64,000 nt of DNA from Syntrophorhabdus sp963746565 (lineage in GTDB: Bacteria > Desulfobacterota > Syntrophorhabdia > Syntrophorhabdales > Syntrophorhabdaceae): positions 496,001-560,000 of the forward strand of contig CAVVCD010000042.1 of assembly GCA_963746565.1 (NCBI GenBank), written 5' to 3'. The notes beneath the pieces were generated by a model. The model did no database searches, had not been told where the DNA came from, and saw only the letters and a list, made by a program, of their open reading frames with translations. Positions 8,694 through 19,026 of the stretch are shown in pieces. Both the position numbers and the translations under genes were made by a program. Every line of letters begins with the position of its first letter. Positions within the stretch are counted from its first letter, which is position 1.

Positions 8694-9999
8694 CTATCGC
8701 CTGCCGCCACCTCCGCCGCCTCGGCCACCGCCACCTCCGCCGCCACCACCGCCACGTGAGCCACCTCCGCCTCCACCACCGCCACGTGAGCCACCTCCGC
8801 CTCCACCACCTCCGCCGCCTCGGGATGACGACGACATGCTCTGGCGACTGGAGCTTCCACGATCACTCGACATTTTGGCGTCTTTCCCGCCTCGATCCAT
8901 ACCGTCAAAGGCGTTTGACTGCCTGGACTGCACTGAGTCTCCCCCGCGCCCTCCGGCATCCCTACCGGGCGTGTCACGGCTTGACGCCATGTCTCTTCCA
9001 CCTCTGTCTGCAGTTGATGGCCTATCACGACCGGCAGCATCTCTGCCAGCCACCTTGTCTATCCCTTGTATCCGGTGACTGTCCTCTGAAATCTTTCCTG
9101 TTCTCGGCACCCGGCCTTGATTGACCATATTTATCCCGTGAGCCCTGGTCTTTGTATGAGACTCCCTTGCGATGCTCAGGGTTATGCTGCCATTTTCCTT
9201 GGCCTCCCTGCCCGCCGGTAACTTTATTCTGATAGTTCCCTCGATTAATGTTGTTGTTGATATTGGTATTTCTGTTGACGTTGACATCTACATTGCCACC
9301 GCCATGCCAGTTACACCCGCCCCATGCGTAGCCCCACGCTGCACCTATGGCAACGCCGGCTGCGAAGGTAAACGCCGCTCCTGCAACATATCCAGGCGGA
9401 TAATAGTAATAGGGTGGATAGGACGGGTACGCCCATGCCCCGTATACTACGGTTGGGTTGTACGAAGGTACATATACAACCTGGGGGTTTGCGGATTCAA
9501 TAACGATGGTTTTTTCCTGAACCACAACCTTCTGCTCGTTTGTTGTTTTCAGGTTACCTGAGGCCTGTGCTTTTTGGCGCAGGGTCTGGACCGTATTCAT
9601 TACATCTTTTTCCTGTGCAATAACTGCATCACCCAGCTTTTGCGTCCACTCAAGTTTCTCGCTCATCATGGCGAGCACAGACGGGAAGTTTACCAGCGAC
9701 TTCACGCTTGGGTCCCAATTCTTTGCCTCCAGGGCCTTTGTCAACTGATCCCCTTTGAGGTTGGGATTAGCCTTTGCAAATCTATCCGCCTCAACAATCT
9801 CAAGAGGATAGGTAGAACCCATGAACACCTGGGCCAAGAGCTCATCAGGATACAGTGCTATTGGCGCCAGAATCGCCTCAAGCTCTTCCTGCTTGAAGAC
9901 CGGCGCAGTTCCTGATCCCTGGGCCCAGCCGCCGGCTGGCATGGCCAGAAGGATCACAAGCAACCATGTTAATGCCCGGATTAATTTTGGTCTTTTCAT
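8694..9999 (-). CDS. DUF3300 family secreted protein with Gly-rich tail (one frameshift)
   Basis: About 434 residues after removing one base near 9045-9056. The signal peptide ends GGWAQG. The DUF3300 core reads EELEAILAPIALYPDELLAQ, then VVYVPSYNPTVVYG, YPPYYYYPPGY and a Gly/Ala-rich segment AAGVAIGAAWGYAWGG. The frame then breaks; the other frame continues as an Arg/Asp/Ser-rich linker and ends in a long poly-Gly run with Arg (to 8694). Such Gly-rich, Arg-dotted tails are usual for the family. Start at 9999 is chosen for the AAAGGAG upstream. Partner of DUF2950 downstream. Confidence 0.8.
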
Positions 10000-10064
10000 A
10001 ATAATTCTCCTTTTTCTTTGCATACGAACTCGTTCAGCGTATAGTGATCGTAAACTCACTTTTA

Positions 10065-10892
10065 TTACGAGTCAAGGGGCTTGTGGAACACCACCTGCTT
10101 TGTCCATGGTGGCGGATACCCAGCGGCAGTTCCAACCTCTGCAATTGCCTTGTTGGTGTCGAAGAATACCTGCCAGTAGTTGTTGTTGTGACAGAATGGC
10201 CTTACAGACAGACACCGGGCCAGCAAGGTTAAAATCAACGATTTCGACATGGGGTAGTGGATCGGTGATTACGTTGGGAATTTGTTTTAGTCTCTCCCGT
10301 AACTTTGCTGCAGCGTCGAAAGGGATCCACACCGTGGGCAAGCTGTGCCTTCAGGTCCACACGACGGAAAGGGTTGGTTGTGTAGTTGACGATGTTGTCA
10401 CCGAGGAGTTTATTGTTGCCAACAATGATTCGTAGGTTGTCCACTGAATCTATCGTTGTTGCAAATAAACCTATTTCCTTGACGTCACCGGTAACTCCAG
10501 CCGCGGTTATCATGTCACCCAGCTTGAAGGGCCTGAGAATAATAAGGAATGCTCCGGCTGCAAAATTGGCTAATAGACCACCCCATGCCATGCCGATGGC
10601 AACACCTGCGGCAGCAAGGAGGGCAACAAATGAGGTTGTTTGGATGCCAAATATGGCGAGGATTGCAATGACAAGGACGATGCGTAATATTATCCTAATC
10701 GTCGCCTCGAAATACTTGATGAGAGTAGGATCAACCTTCTGTGCCCTCATACCGCGTGCCTGACAGGTTGCCGATAATCTTGATGGCCCAACTACCGACA
10801 ATCCACAAAACAACAGCACCGAGGACTTTCCAGCCTGTGGGAATCAGATAGACTGCCATAAACTTGTCAAAATTCGTTATCCAATCGACCAT
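10065..10892 (-). CDS. Small MscS-type mechanosensitive channel (three frameshifts)
   Basis: About 274 residues once single extra bases near 10755-10800, 10315-10329 and 10205-10220 are removed. The frames give, in order, MVDWITNFDKFMAVYLIPTG (N-terminus and TM1), a middle with VALLAAAGVAIGMAWGGLLA (the Gly/Ala-packed pore helix TM3) and PFKLGDMITAAGVTGDVKEI (beta domain), and a C-terminal domain ending VVFHKPLDS. This is the length and order of E. coli MscS. AAGGGGG precedes the ATG at 10892. Its intact order and lack of internal stops argue for sequencing error rather than decay. Confidence 0.75.
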
Positions 10893-11097
10893 AAAAACCC
10901 CCTTAATACCTTAATAAAAACTAAAACAGATATAGCATGAGTAAGCATGGTGCTCATACTTTGTCAATATAGTTTCAGAACTTTATCCAAATAACAGGAA
11001 GATGGCTAAGTGTTTTTTTTGCAATACTATCTTGATAATTTTTTCAAACTTATATTGTAGCGGTAAATTAAGTAATTATTGTATCTGTTCCTCAAAA

Positions 11098-11928
11098 TCA
11101 CTCGACGTCATAATACTTCGCGAAAATTTCGTTTTTTGACTTAATTTCCGGCAGCACATAAACGACACCGGTCTTGCCGGTAAAAGTCGGTTTTATGACA
11201 TTATTGAAGAACTTTACCGGTACATTGATGCAACCATAGGAAATACGGTTGTCGAGAGGCGTTGGTGTTTGCAAACGCTCCAGGCGACGCTCCGCGGGCT
11301 TGTTCGTAACCACCCGATGCATGGAAACGGCACCGTCGTAATCTACCCAGAGAATATCCTTTCCGTAATAGTTGTAGCCCAGGTAGGAAACAAAGCGACC
11401 CGCCGGTGTGGTGCGCTCCTCGGGACGGAGTGTTGACATTTCCCGGTTACCGATACCCGGGATTGCTTCATCGCCCACCCCAATGCCAAGCAGAATCGGG
11501 GCCGCGCCACGAAGCCGACCATCGACATAGAATACAAAAGCCTTGGCATCCTTTTTATCCACAATCACAAAGGGCATGCCCTGATTGTCACCGGAATCAA
11601 CGACCCAGTCTGCCATGTGCTGGGCGTCCCGGGACTTATGCTCCCGTTCGAAGTTCGCCCGTTTGCGATCAGCTGCCACCACAGGTTGTGTCTCAGTAGT
11701 TAAGAGGGCTACGGTAACTTTATGCTCTGACAATGAGCTGCTCGGGTTGGACAATTGCGCATCGTTGTCCGCTGCGGCAACTTGGTGGGGGATAAAACTG
11801 ACGGCCAGCAGACCAAGACAAAACCCTTTACTAATGATCACTGCGAGCGAGCGTACGCTCCCTAAGTGCTTTGTGCGCCCCATTGCCGACAAAAGGCACG
11901 GCCTGCTCTTTTTTCTATTTGTTGTCAT
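11098..11928 (-). CDS. L,D-transpeptidase (YkuD domain)
   Basis: 276 residues. After a signal peptide (ends QVAAAD) and a linker, the YkuD domain carries the catalytic pattern: MHRVVTN, then RISYGCINVP with the nucleophile Cys in the S-x-G-C-x-N motif. These enzymes cross-link peptidoglycan stem peptides (3-3 links) or attach lipoproteins, in the periplasm. Start at 11928 is chosen for the GGAG 6 bases upstream; an in-frame ATG at 11973 is less supported. No clear operon partner. Confidence 0.85.
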   Translation of the reverse strand: MTTNRKKSRPCLLSAMGRTKHLGSVRSLAVIISKGFCLGLLAVSFIPHQVAAADNDAQLSNPSSSLSEHKVTVALLTTETQPVVAADRKRANFEREHKSRDAQHMADWVVDSGDNQGMPFVIVDKKDAKAFVFYVDGRLRGAAPILLGIGVGDEAIPGIGNREMSTLRPEERTTPAGRFVSYLGYNYYGKDILWVDYDGAVSMHRVVTNKPAERRLERLQTPTPLDNRISYGCINVPVKFFNNVIKPTFTGKTGVVYVLPEIKSKNEIFAKYYDVE

Positions 11929-11982
11929 ATGATCTCCGTGCCGCATCAGCATGTTTCTCTCGTCCACCAGCAACTGTAAGGG

Positions 11983-12020
11983 GCCCAGCCCCGTGTTTTT
12001 ATCAAACAGCGGGGCTGGGC
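11983..12020 (-). terminator. Long GC-rich hairpin between two minus-strand genes
   Basis: GCCCAGCCCCG at 11983-11993 pairs perfectly with CGGGGCTGGGC at 12010-12020 over a 16-base A/T-rich loop. It follows the proline-rich lipoprotein gene. There is no T-run after the stem on the minus strand, so it may be a terminator of unusual form or an mRNA-stabilising hairpin. Confidence 0.5.
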
Positions 12021-12032
12021 ATTGCTATTGTT

Positions 12033-12372
12033 CTAGTTGCGGTCCTTTTTAGGTGGAGGTGGTGGTGGAGGTGGTGGTGGTGGTAGGTGGTGGTGGTGGA
12101 GGTGGTGGTGGTGGCTCAACTTTAGGAGCTGGAGGTGGTGGTGGTGGTGGAGGTGGTGGTGGAGGTGGTGGACACTTTATGGTAGTACCGAAACAACCTT
12201 CTCGATCAACGCAGGGCGCAGGCTTGCAATCGTCCGGGGCTATGCACCCTTCCCGAGGTACACATGAAGGGTCTCCTTCAGGTATCAAAAGGCCTCTTAT
12301 CTGACAACAACCGGAAAACATTAAACCAACAGCAACGAGAAACAGGAAAGCAACCAAATGTTTTTTCTTCAT
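12033..12372 (-). CDS. Proline-rich lipoprotein (one frameshift)
   Basis: About 112 residues if one base near 12084 is removed; the corrected protein ends PPKKDRN. The lipobox is MFSGC (Cys22). A Cys-rich segment follows, then two long polyproline runs split by APKVE. Uncorrected, the tail becomes Thr/Ser repeats because the CCA/CCT codons are read out of frame. GGAGG lies 5 bases upstream of the ATG at 12372. Polyproline stretches suggest a rigid periplasmic spacer. No family recognised. Confidence 0.6.
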
Positions 12373-12506
12373 ACAACCTCCTTCTTTTTTTTGTTCCAGA
12401 CCTATTGAACCTCTCCCTTTCAAGTCTGGCTTACCTTTATTAAATAAACTTAATAATACATTATATCTAACAACCCGGCAATTGCAAGACTTTTGAAATG
12501 ATTTTT

Positions 12507-13532
12507 TTATTTAATTGTGTTTTTTTTCAAAAACCCGGTGTTTGGAAGTCCTTCTCGTATTTTCCTGGAGAATTCTAAATCGTTGCCAAGTACATGAGCC
12601 TTAGGATTTATGTGGCTTAATTTTTTCAGTTCAACGAACGGAATGCTCGTATCGAGTGCCCCAAGTTCATACGCATAGAGAGGCGTGTAGCCGCTTAGCA
12701 GTATCTTCCAGTTGTAGTGCATACGTTCGCTGAAGGTCTTTATGTGCATCACGATATTGGTAGTACAGTTTGTTGTGAGCGTGTTGTACCAGACCGGCTT
12801 TCTCTTCATGGCATTGATCTGCTTGATATATTCCATGAAGAGCTTTTGAGCCCGCTCGCGGTTAACTTTTATTCGGTAGAGATAGACGTCTTCCTGGGGA
12901 TTGCGGAAGTCGGTTCTGACGCGTATAAGGTCGCGTTCGTCTCCAGCAATATAGATTAATTCGTATTGTTTAAAGAACCCCTTGATGGTTGAATACTCTT
13001 CACCAATCTCCTTGCGTGTTTCAATGGAGAAAGCTACGAAGTCTTTTTCTTGAAACCCAAAGCTCATCATGATGTGGGCGATTGCATCACCCATCCAGTA
13101 GACAGCGATAAGGTCCACGGAATCAAGGGTATTCAGATCGAAGGTCTTTTCATAATAGTTCACGTCAAAATCGGTTTCTGTGCGGTAGTTGAGGTTACGT
13201 ATGTTGTGGATCGTAACGAGGTTGTCCTGGATGGTGGCATAGGGAAGAACAGCAACGTCTGGTTGCCAGTTGCGGGTATTGGAAGGCTTGATGTTGAGCC
13301 ACCATGCCACGATCAAGCAGAAGACTACCAAAAAACCTATCACAGTCCAGAACCTCTTTTTGAACAGAAGAAATGCGGCAGCTGTGCATATGGCAAAACC
13401 GATAGCCATGCCAATTCTTAAATCCACTCCGGGCAGATTTGAATAATAAATGGCGAGTGACGCCCAAGCAGTCATTCCGGCAATGACTAGGGAAATAATA
13501 AAAAATGTTATAAATCGGACAGTCTTTCCCAT
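12507..13532 (-). CDS. DUF4105-type membrane protein (Lnb N-terminal periplasmic domain-like)
   Basis: 341 residues. Three N-terminal hydrophobic helices (about residues 7-27, 36-55 and 62-82) anchor the protein. The periplasmic part then shows the DUF4105 pattern: NWQPDVAVLPYA, YWMGDAIAHIMMSFGF, FSIETRKEIGEEYS, WYNTLTTNCTTN with a conserved Cys, and a C-terminal GALDTSIPF. The biochemical role of the domain is unknown. It starts 5 bases after the end of the lipase-like gene, so both are in one operon with the MscS gene at 15490-17257. Confidence 0.8.
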   Translation of the reverse strand: MGKTVRFITFFIISLVIAGMTAWASLAIYYSNLPGVDLRIGMAIGFAICTAAAFLLFKKRFWTVIGFLVVFCLIVAWWLNIKPSNTRNWQPDVAVLPYATIQDNLVTIHNIRNLNYRTETDFDVNYYEKTFDLNTLDSVDLIAVYWMGDAIAHIMMSFGFQEKDFVAFSIETRKEIGEEYSTIKGFFKQYELIYIAGDERDLIRVRTDFRNPQEDVYLYRIKVNRERAQKLFMEYIKQINAMKRKPVWYNTLTTNCTTNIVMHIKTFSERMHYNWKILLSGYTPLYAYELGALDTSIPFVELKKLSHINPKAHVLGNDLEFSRKIREGLPNTGFLKKNTIK

Positions 13533-13537
13533 CTTCG

Positions 13538-15460
13538 CTAATCTCCTGATTCTCTAAGATGTTCTAAAAGAATGCGACGCACCTCCTCGATTGCCTCGGG
13601 GTGATCCTGTACAGAGTGTCCTGAATTCATCACAATAAGCTCTGATTGAACCGGTTCGATGTGGGCGCTCTTGTATTCCACCACCCCGTCATTCCACTTG
13701 TCTTTCGGGTCATTGGGGTTTTTTACTGGTATGATCGAATGGGCGGTTACACTGGGTGCCACGGGCAGCGAAGACAGGGTTTTTACGAAAGGGCTCTTGG
13801 GATCCATGTTGTCTGTACTTCGCGGGACATCCTTGAGGGCGCGTACTTCACTAAGCTGAGGATTGAGGGTGACAGCCTCCTTCACAGTGTTTACGACATT
13901 GGAGGGCAGCGAGATAAACTTACCTGTCAGGCGACCAATCCAGCCGCCGGCAACAAAACTACCTCCGTGGGGTGTTGATATAAAGACAACTCTCTTCACT
14001 GAAGGAACAGGGGTATAAAAGGCACTCCGCCGGAGCATCTCTTTTGTCTCCTGGGACGCCTGAAGTTCATCAAAGGGCTTTGTTGATGCATTGTCCCAGA
14101 ATTTAGTCCCGGAATCAACGGCAGTCAGCTTGGTTAAAAGCCCGCCCTGGCTGTGGCCTATGATAATCATCTTCCTGAGAGCTGGGTCCTTTCCATCGGG
14201 ATCAAGCTCTTGTACTGTTTTCTGCAGCCCGTTGGCAAGAATACCGGCCGAGTAAAGGATAGGATTTCCTGTGTTGTACGTAAACAGCCAGAACTGGTAA
14301 TGTCCCCATAAATTCTGGTCATTTGTCAGCTCGTTTACCATTTCAGCCCAGCGAGCTGGACTGGAGGCTGTTCCATGAACAAAAACAACAGGCATGCGGC
14401 CTGTTCGGTAAGGAGCCATGAGAAAAATACCATCCTGGTAACGGGCTTTGTCTTTGAACAGTGAAAATTCACCGGAAAAAAGAGCCTTTAGCTCTAACCC
14501 ATAAACCCGTGAACCTTCCAGTGTATATGCCAGTGCAGAGCTCAGTTCGTATTCAATGGGTAGTATGCGGCCGTCGATGGTCACCGTCGTTGCCTCTCCT
14601 GTTGTATAGAGTTCGAGGTTTCCTCTCATCTTGCCCGTATTCAGGCCCTCGTCTAAATTTTCAAACCTCAGGAAGGCTGTTACCGACACTTTAAGACTCG
14701 CTGGAACCTTGGAGTAAGCAGGAATATCAACCCCTTTTATAGGTTTTAAGGCAGCTGCCAGTGGAGCGCCAATACCAGGCCACCGGTAGCGATTACGCAG
14801 GCCCCTCACCTCAAGCTCGGCTGCCTGCACAAAATCAACAAGGTTGAAATTACCCCACCGAAACTCGTCAGGATTTATGGTAACAGTCAGTTCTCCGAAC
14901 GGAATCTTATAGATGCCACCCCTAATGACAACATGAGACTCGTCAGAAGAAGTAAATGCTTCGGCCAGGCCCCTGTTGTAAAGATCCAGTGCAATACGTA
15001 CCCGGGGATCTGAGCGGTTCGGATCTGTCCTGCCTACCTTTGGGAAAAGGAACGAGTATGCATATATTGTTGAAGCAAGGTAGTATTCCTTGGGACCACC
15101 TTCCGAAGCATAGGCATAACTCAGCTCGGCAAGAGCAAAAAACCGATCTGATTCACTTGCCGTGGGCAAACCCTTATGAAGGGCTGCAAGGACCTCCGCC
15201 GGCCGGCTTCGAAACTTGGCCGCAAGATCAGCTCGGTTGAGGATCTGCTGGGTAGATGCGCTTAACTCGTCACTTGACAGTATGTTCGCAGTCAGGTTTC
15301 GCTGGACTTGCTTGGGATCAAGGTGCTTTACTCCTACCGGCGTTGCACATCCGCCAAGAAAAAACAGAATTGCAACCAGTACTGCAATAGAGGTGATCCC
15401 CCATTTACCAATTATTTCTTCTGTTGAGATGGACTTTTTCGACTCTTTACTTATTGGCAT
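13538..15460 (-). CDS. Large alpha/beta-hydrolase lipoprotein (lipase/esterase-like)
   Basis: 640 residues. The lipoprotein signal ends FFLGGC (Cys38). The N-terminal 330 residues are a family-specific region of unknown fold. The alpha/beta-hydrolase domain follows: PVVFVHGTASSPARW is the oxyanion strand, IIGHSQGGLL is the nucleophile elbow (G-H-S-Q-G), and VFISTPHGGSF follows. The acid and His probably lie in NDGVVEYKSAHIE and NSGHSVQDHPEAI. Likely an envelope esterase acting on lipids or acyl esters. Substrate unknown. Operon with 12507-13532 and 15490-17257. Confidence 0.78.
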   Translation of the reverse strand: MPISKESKKSISTEEIIGKWGITSIAVLVAILFFLGGCATPVGVKHLDPKQVQRNLTANILSSDELSASTQQILNRADLAAKFRSRPAEVLAALHKGLPTASESDRFFALAELSYAYASEGGPKEYYLASTIYAYSFLFPKVGRTDPNRSDPRVRIALDLYNRGLAEAFTSSDESHVVIRGGIYKIPFGELTVTINPDEFRWGNFNLVDFVQAAELEVRGLRNRYRWPGIGAPLAAALKPIKGVDIPAYSKVPASLKVSVTAFLRFENLDEGLNTGKMRGNLELYTTGEATTVTIDGRILPIEYELSSALAYTLEGSRVYGLELKALFSGEFSLFKDKARYQDGIFLMAPYRTGRMPVVFVHGTASSPARWAEMVNELTNDQNLWGHYQFWLFTYNTGNPILYSAGILANGLQKTVQELDPDGKDPALRKMIIIGHSQGGLLTKLTAVDSGTKFWDNASTKPFDELQASQETKEMLRRSAFYTPVPSVKRVVFISTPHGGSFVAGGWIGRLTGKFISLPSNVVNTVKEAVTLNPQLSEVRALKDVPRSTDNMDPKSPFVKTLSSLPVAPSVTAHSIIPVKNPNDPKDKWNDGVVEYKSAHIEPVQSELIVMNSGHSVQDHPEAIEEVRRILLEHLRESGD

Positions 15461-15489
15461 AAATTTATCTCATAGTTGGTGATGGCCAT

Positions 15490-17257
15490 CTATTGATTTT
15501 GTTTTTTTCGAAAAATCGAACCGGGTTCAGGGTATTCGAGCTTATTCTCAAATTTTGAAATATCCTCTGGCATAAAATCAGGGAAAGGTAGCTCACCCTG
15601 TTCTCGCCATGTGCTGACTTTCTCCATGGCATCTTTACTTTTCTCAGTATCGAGCCCAACATCCCTTGCGAAATATGTTGTCTGGGATGGAAAGGCAAAG
15701 GTTGTACCACTCTTCTCAACAATATCCATGGAACGCAAGAGAAGGTCCTCCTGGATTGCGAGAAAACACTCATATTCAGTTTCTAAAACATAGGCAAATA
15801 CTTCTAATTCCACCGCTGAATCACGAAAACCTATAAACCGAACACGAGCAGTCACTGTTTCTACCTTGGGATGTTCATATAACATCCTTCTAATCCCGGC
15901 AATGACAAAGCGCAGCTGATCTGCGGAGGTCTCATAGCGCAACTGGAACTTGTGACGGAATAAGATCTTGTCCCGTACAGTAAAATTCTCCAGACTCATC
16001 ATAGCTAACTGTCCATTGGGGACTGAAACAACTGTCCTGTTGAGGGTGCGAAGTTTTGTCGACCGAAGACCAATGTCCTCAACAGTGCCCTGAAATTCAC
16101 CTGCGCGGCAAAAATCTCCCACCCTGATTGGCTGATCCGATATGATCATGACCCCTCCGAACAGGTTTTCAAGCGTCTTCTGTGCAGCAAACGCTATCGC
16201 AATACCACCCACACCCAGGCCGGTAATGACTGCAGTGAGGTTGAGATTTGCCATATAAAAAATGAACGTTGCACCTATTATGATAATTATCGCTTTGATT
16301 GTCTTATTCAGAGAGACGTGCAAGGGCGATCTTACCGGAAGATTTAGGCATTTGTCTGCGCTTCGTCATCCGGTCTATAACTGGATCAACAAAATAGAGG
16401 CAGAGCCATGTTATACCTATGATGGCAATTGTTTCGGATACACGGGAGAAAAATAAGCTGGAGAGAAGGGAATACGATAAAAGAGAAGCAATGTAAAAAC
16501 CCAGGGACAAAGCAAGAACTCGTATGGGACCCTTCAACCGTTTAATGTCCTGCTTTTGCTGTTTTTTAGTGAATCGACGGTAAATAAAACGATGACCAAC
16601 AATTATTACCGATGTAAAAAACCATGCGAAAAGAATGAGCAGAGAAATAGCAATCCATCGCCATAACGGATAATTGAATATCTTTTTATCTCGAAGAAAA
16701 TTAGGTACGTATTGCTCAATCCGATCGTGCTGAAAATCCCTGTGTATATGAGGCAGTTGTCTCAGAGTATCCGCTGAAAAGAGCCACACTGGCGGCTCTG
16801 TCCCATGCTGAATTCGTTCGAGCATGATGTCATAATTTCCGGTTGATGTCTTGATCACCCCTATCCGTTCACGGTTGGACTTAAGACCATCTTCAAGATC
16901 GCCCTCAGGTTTATGGCTCAGTTTGGGGATATGCCCGGAAAATCCCCAATTAAGTATATTCTGGAGTTCTTCTGCAAGCTGCTGCGCACGTTTTGAGGGT
17001 TGTTTCGTATCCAGGTATTCAACCGCCCGTTCATAATCTTCTTTATCAATGGATTTTATAAAGCCCAAAACAGTGCCCTGGGGTGTACTGCGACCGAGAG
17101 GATCATCAAGGGCTGTTTCCTGCTGTGCTGGTTTTGCTGCTTCCTTGGATGGCGAGGTTGATGGAGAAGGTTTTTGAGCATACACGCTCGCAGAAAACAT
17201 CGAGAAGAAGATGCAAATTAGCAACGTTACAAATGTTTTATTTAGATTTACCTTCAT
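15490..17257 (-). CDS. Large MscS-family channel (one frameshift)
   Basis: About 588 residues when one base near 16308-16318 is removed. The first frame has a signal peptide (ends SVYAQ), a periplasmic domain and membrane helices to RRQMPKSSGKIALARLSE. The second frame continues with SLNKTIKAIIIIIGATFIF, then GLGVGGIAIAFAAQKTLENL (pore helix) and PIRVGDFCRAGEFQGTVEDI (beta domain). The total of 1768 bases is one more than a multiple of three. It is the first gene of the operon leading to the lipase-like and DUF4105 genes. Confidence 0.8.
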
Positions 17258-17422
17258 AGATTTTTTCTGTCAAACTTTTCAGAAATTGTCGTTATTCTCC
17301 ACTATTAAAACGGACTTTGTCAACAAGTATTGGCTTTGCTGATATTCTAAATTAGTAATGAGGAATCAGTTGAGGGCCAAAGGCTGTAAAGAAGGCGAAC
17401 GCCGGGCATCACTGCTTACTTA

Positions 17423-18043
17423 TCATTTCTTTTTAACTACTGACTTGATGCCTGCGGCAATTTCCTTGCTCAGCTCTCCCAGGGCCTCGCTCATTGCAGT
17501 TACCACCGAACTGTAACTGCTTCCCTTCACAGGTATGGTAATGTTCGACTCACGGAAAAATTCAAATGCCTTCCCTTCCTTCTCCAGAACAGCCCAGGTA
17601 GCTTTTAATGCAATACCGTCATTCAATGAGCCATCAAAGCGACTTATAAGCACCGGTACCTTGTGTACCTCTGAGTTAGCCGTTTTCCATGTAATTATCG
17701 GTATGCCATCCCCGGCAAGGAGGGCAGAAATATTTTCTAAAAGGACACGGTTAATATCCGCTTTGAGGACGCCACCCCAAAGGTTGAACTCAGAAAGGAT
17801 TAGTTGATTCTGCTCGGCCCGTGTCACAATCTCCGGCCTGTCCAAATACTCGGGGATCTCAACAGGCCCTATGCCAATTGGCGTATATTTATCAGTTTCA
17901 ACAACTTTTTCTGGAGGTCTCTGCGCGACAACGGGCATCAGGGTATAGAATTTTGCCGGTGGGCTCGTTCCACAGCCCGCCAACAGGAGGGTAATGATCA
18001 TCATTCCAGATATAAGAATCTTACAGGGGATGGCTTTTTCCAT
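17423..18043 (-). CDS. PqiC/YmbA-family ABC-transport auxiliary lipoprotein
   Basis: 206 residues with lipobox LLLAGC, then KFYTLMPV, GIGPVEIPEYLDRPEIVTR and LWGGVLKADINRVLLENIS, the hallmark blocks of PqiC (DUF330) lipoproteins. PqiC sits at the outer membrane and docks with MCE-protein tunnels to move lipids across the periplasm. Two ATGs are available: 18049 overlaps the upstream stop (ATGA), while 18043 has AGGAG at ideal spacing, so 18043 is preferred. Last gene of the mla-type operon. Confidence 0.85.
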   Translation of the reverse strand: MEKAIPCKILISGMMIITLLLAGCGTSPPAKFYTLMPVVAQRPPEKVVETDKYTPIGIGPVEIPEYLDRPEIVTRAEQNQLILSEFNLWGGVLKADINRVLLENISALLAGDGIPIITWKTANSEVHKVPVLISRFDGSLNDGIALKATWAVLEKEGKAFEFFRESNITIPVKGSSYSSVVTAMSEALGELSKEIAAGIKSVVKKK

Positions 18044-18045
18044 AC

Positions 18046-19011
18046 TCATTCTCCTTTCGCAGGCTTTTTGCCTGTAATCAGTGATTCCGGGTGTCTGTAG
18101 AGATAATCAGACAGGGATCGGACAGAACGGGATGCCCTTGACACCTCTTCCAGGGCAGTGTCTACCTGGTACACCAAGACTGAGTTGTTCGAAGCGAGGT
18201 TCTGCACCGAAAGAAACGTTTTTTCAGCCTGTTTGAGGGCATCCTGGGCTGTGGCAAGGGTTTTTTCCACCGCAGCAGGAACACCTTCGCTCTTATCGGC
18301 AATGGTCTTGATCGAAGACGATGTCTCTTTCAGATTCTCCATCATGGGGCCAATTTCCCGATCAATTTTAGCGAGTATCTTTCGGGATTCTTTAAGGCTC
18401 TCTGACAATGAATCAAGGCTTGCAGTCATCTGAGGGGAATTGGCAATCTTTTCTATCCCTTGAATTGACTTCAGTAGCCTGTCAAAGAGCTCTTTCAAGG
18501 GGAGCTCCTGGGCAGTCTTCAGCATGTCATCAAGAGGAGATTGAACTGTGGGAATCTCAGGGTAGCTTGTATCAAGACTAACAAATCTCGCTGGTTTATT
18601 CGGAAAAAAATCAACGTTTATCATGAGCTGTCCCGTTACAATGCTCTGTAGTTCCAGTTGCGCCCGCAAACCCTTCTTTATAAGCTCCTCCATATACTGC
18701 CCATGTCCGGGTTGACCCTTTATGACCGATATTTTCTTTGGCTCAACCTCCACATAGACAGGAATGTAGAACGTCAGGTCTTTGGTATTGGCTTTCAGTT
18801 CAATATCTTTTACCGAACCAATCTTGACCCCACGAAATACCACAGGAGAACCGACGTTCAAACCCTTCACTGAACCTTCAAAAAACATAACGTAAATAGG
18901 CCTTTTGGTTAAGAACCTTCCTGACCCGAAAATTATTATTGCAATAACAGCTAAGGCTATCGCACCTATCACAAAGGCACCGATGAGTGTTTTACTTGCT
19001 GACTTACTCAT
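18046..19011 (-). CDS. mlaD: MlaD/PqiB-like MCE-domain lipid-transport protein
   Basis: 321 residues: one N-terminal membrane helix (about 10-28), then an MCE domain (PIYVMFFEGSVKGLNVGSPV, FRGVKIGSV, then LELQSIVTGQLMINVDFFP), then a long helical C-terminal segment with coiled-coil character (residues 170-300). It binds phospholipid between the inner-membrane ABC transporter and the PqiC lipoprotein. It follows mlaF by 15 bases. The longer-than-MlaD helical tail makes it closer to YebT/PqiB-like tunnels than to the short E. coli MlaD. Confidence 0.85.
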   Translation of the reverse strand: MSKSASKTLIGAFVIGAIALAVIAIIIFGSGRFLTKRPIYVMFFEGSVKGLNVGSPVVFRGVKIGSVKDIELKANTKDLTFYIPVYVEVEPKKISVIKGQPGHGQYMEELIKKGLRAQLELQSIVTGQLMINVDFFPNKPARFVSLDTSYPEIPTVQSPLDDMLKTAQELPLKELFDRLLKSIQGIEKIANSPQMTASLDSLSESLKESRKILAKIDREIGPMMENLKETSSSIKTIADKSEGVPAAVEKTLATAQDALKQAEKTFLSVQNLASNNSVLVYQVDTALEEVSRASRSVRSLSDYLYRHPESLITGKKPAKGE

Positions 19012-19026
19012 AAGTATATCTCCTTA

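Noticed and set aside
8404..9078. Proline-rich plus-strand reading frame
   Set aside because: It is the complement of the Gly-rich tail of the DUF3300 gene; no ribosome binding site and no family.
12037..12304. Glycine/tryptophan-rich plus-strand frames
   Set aside because: Complement of the polyproline lipoprotein gene, which has a lipobox and a good ribosome binding site on the other strand.
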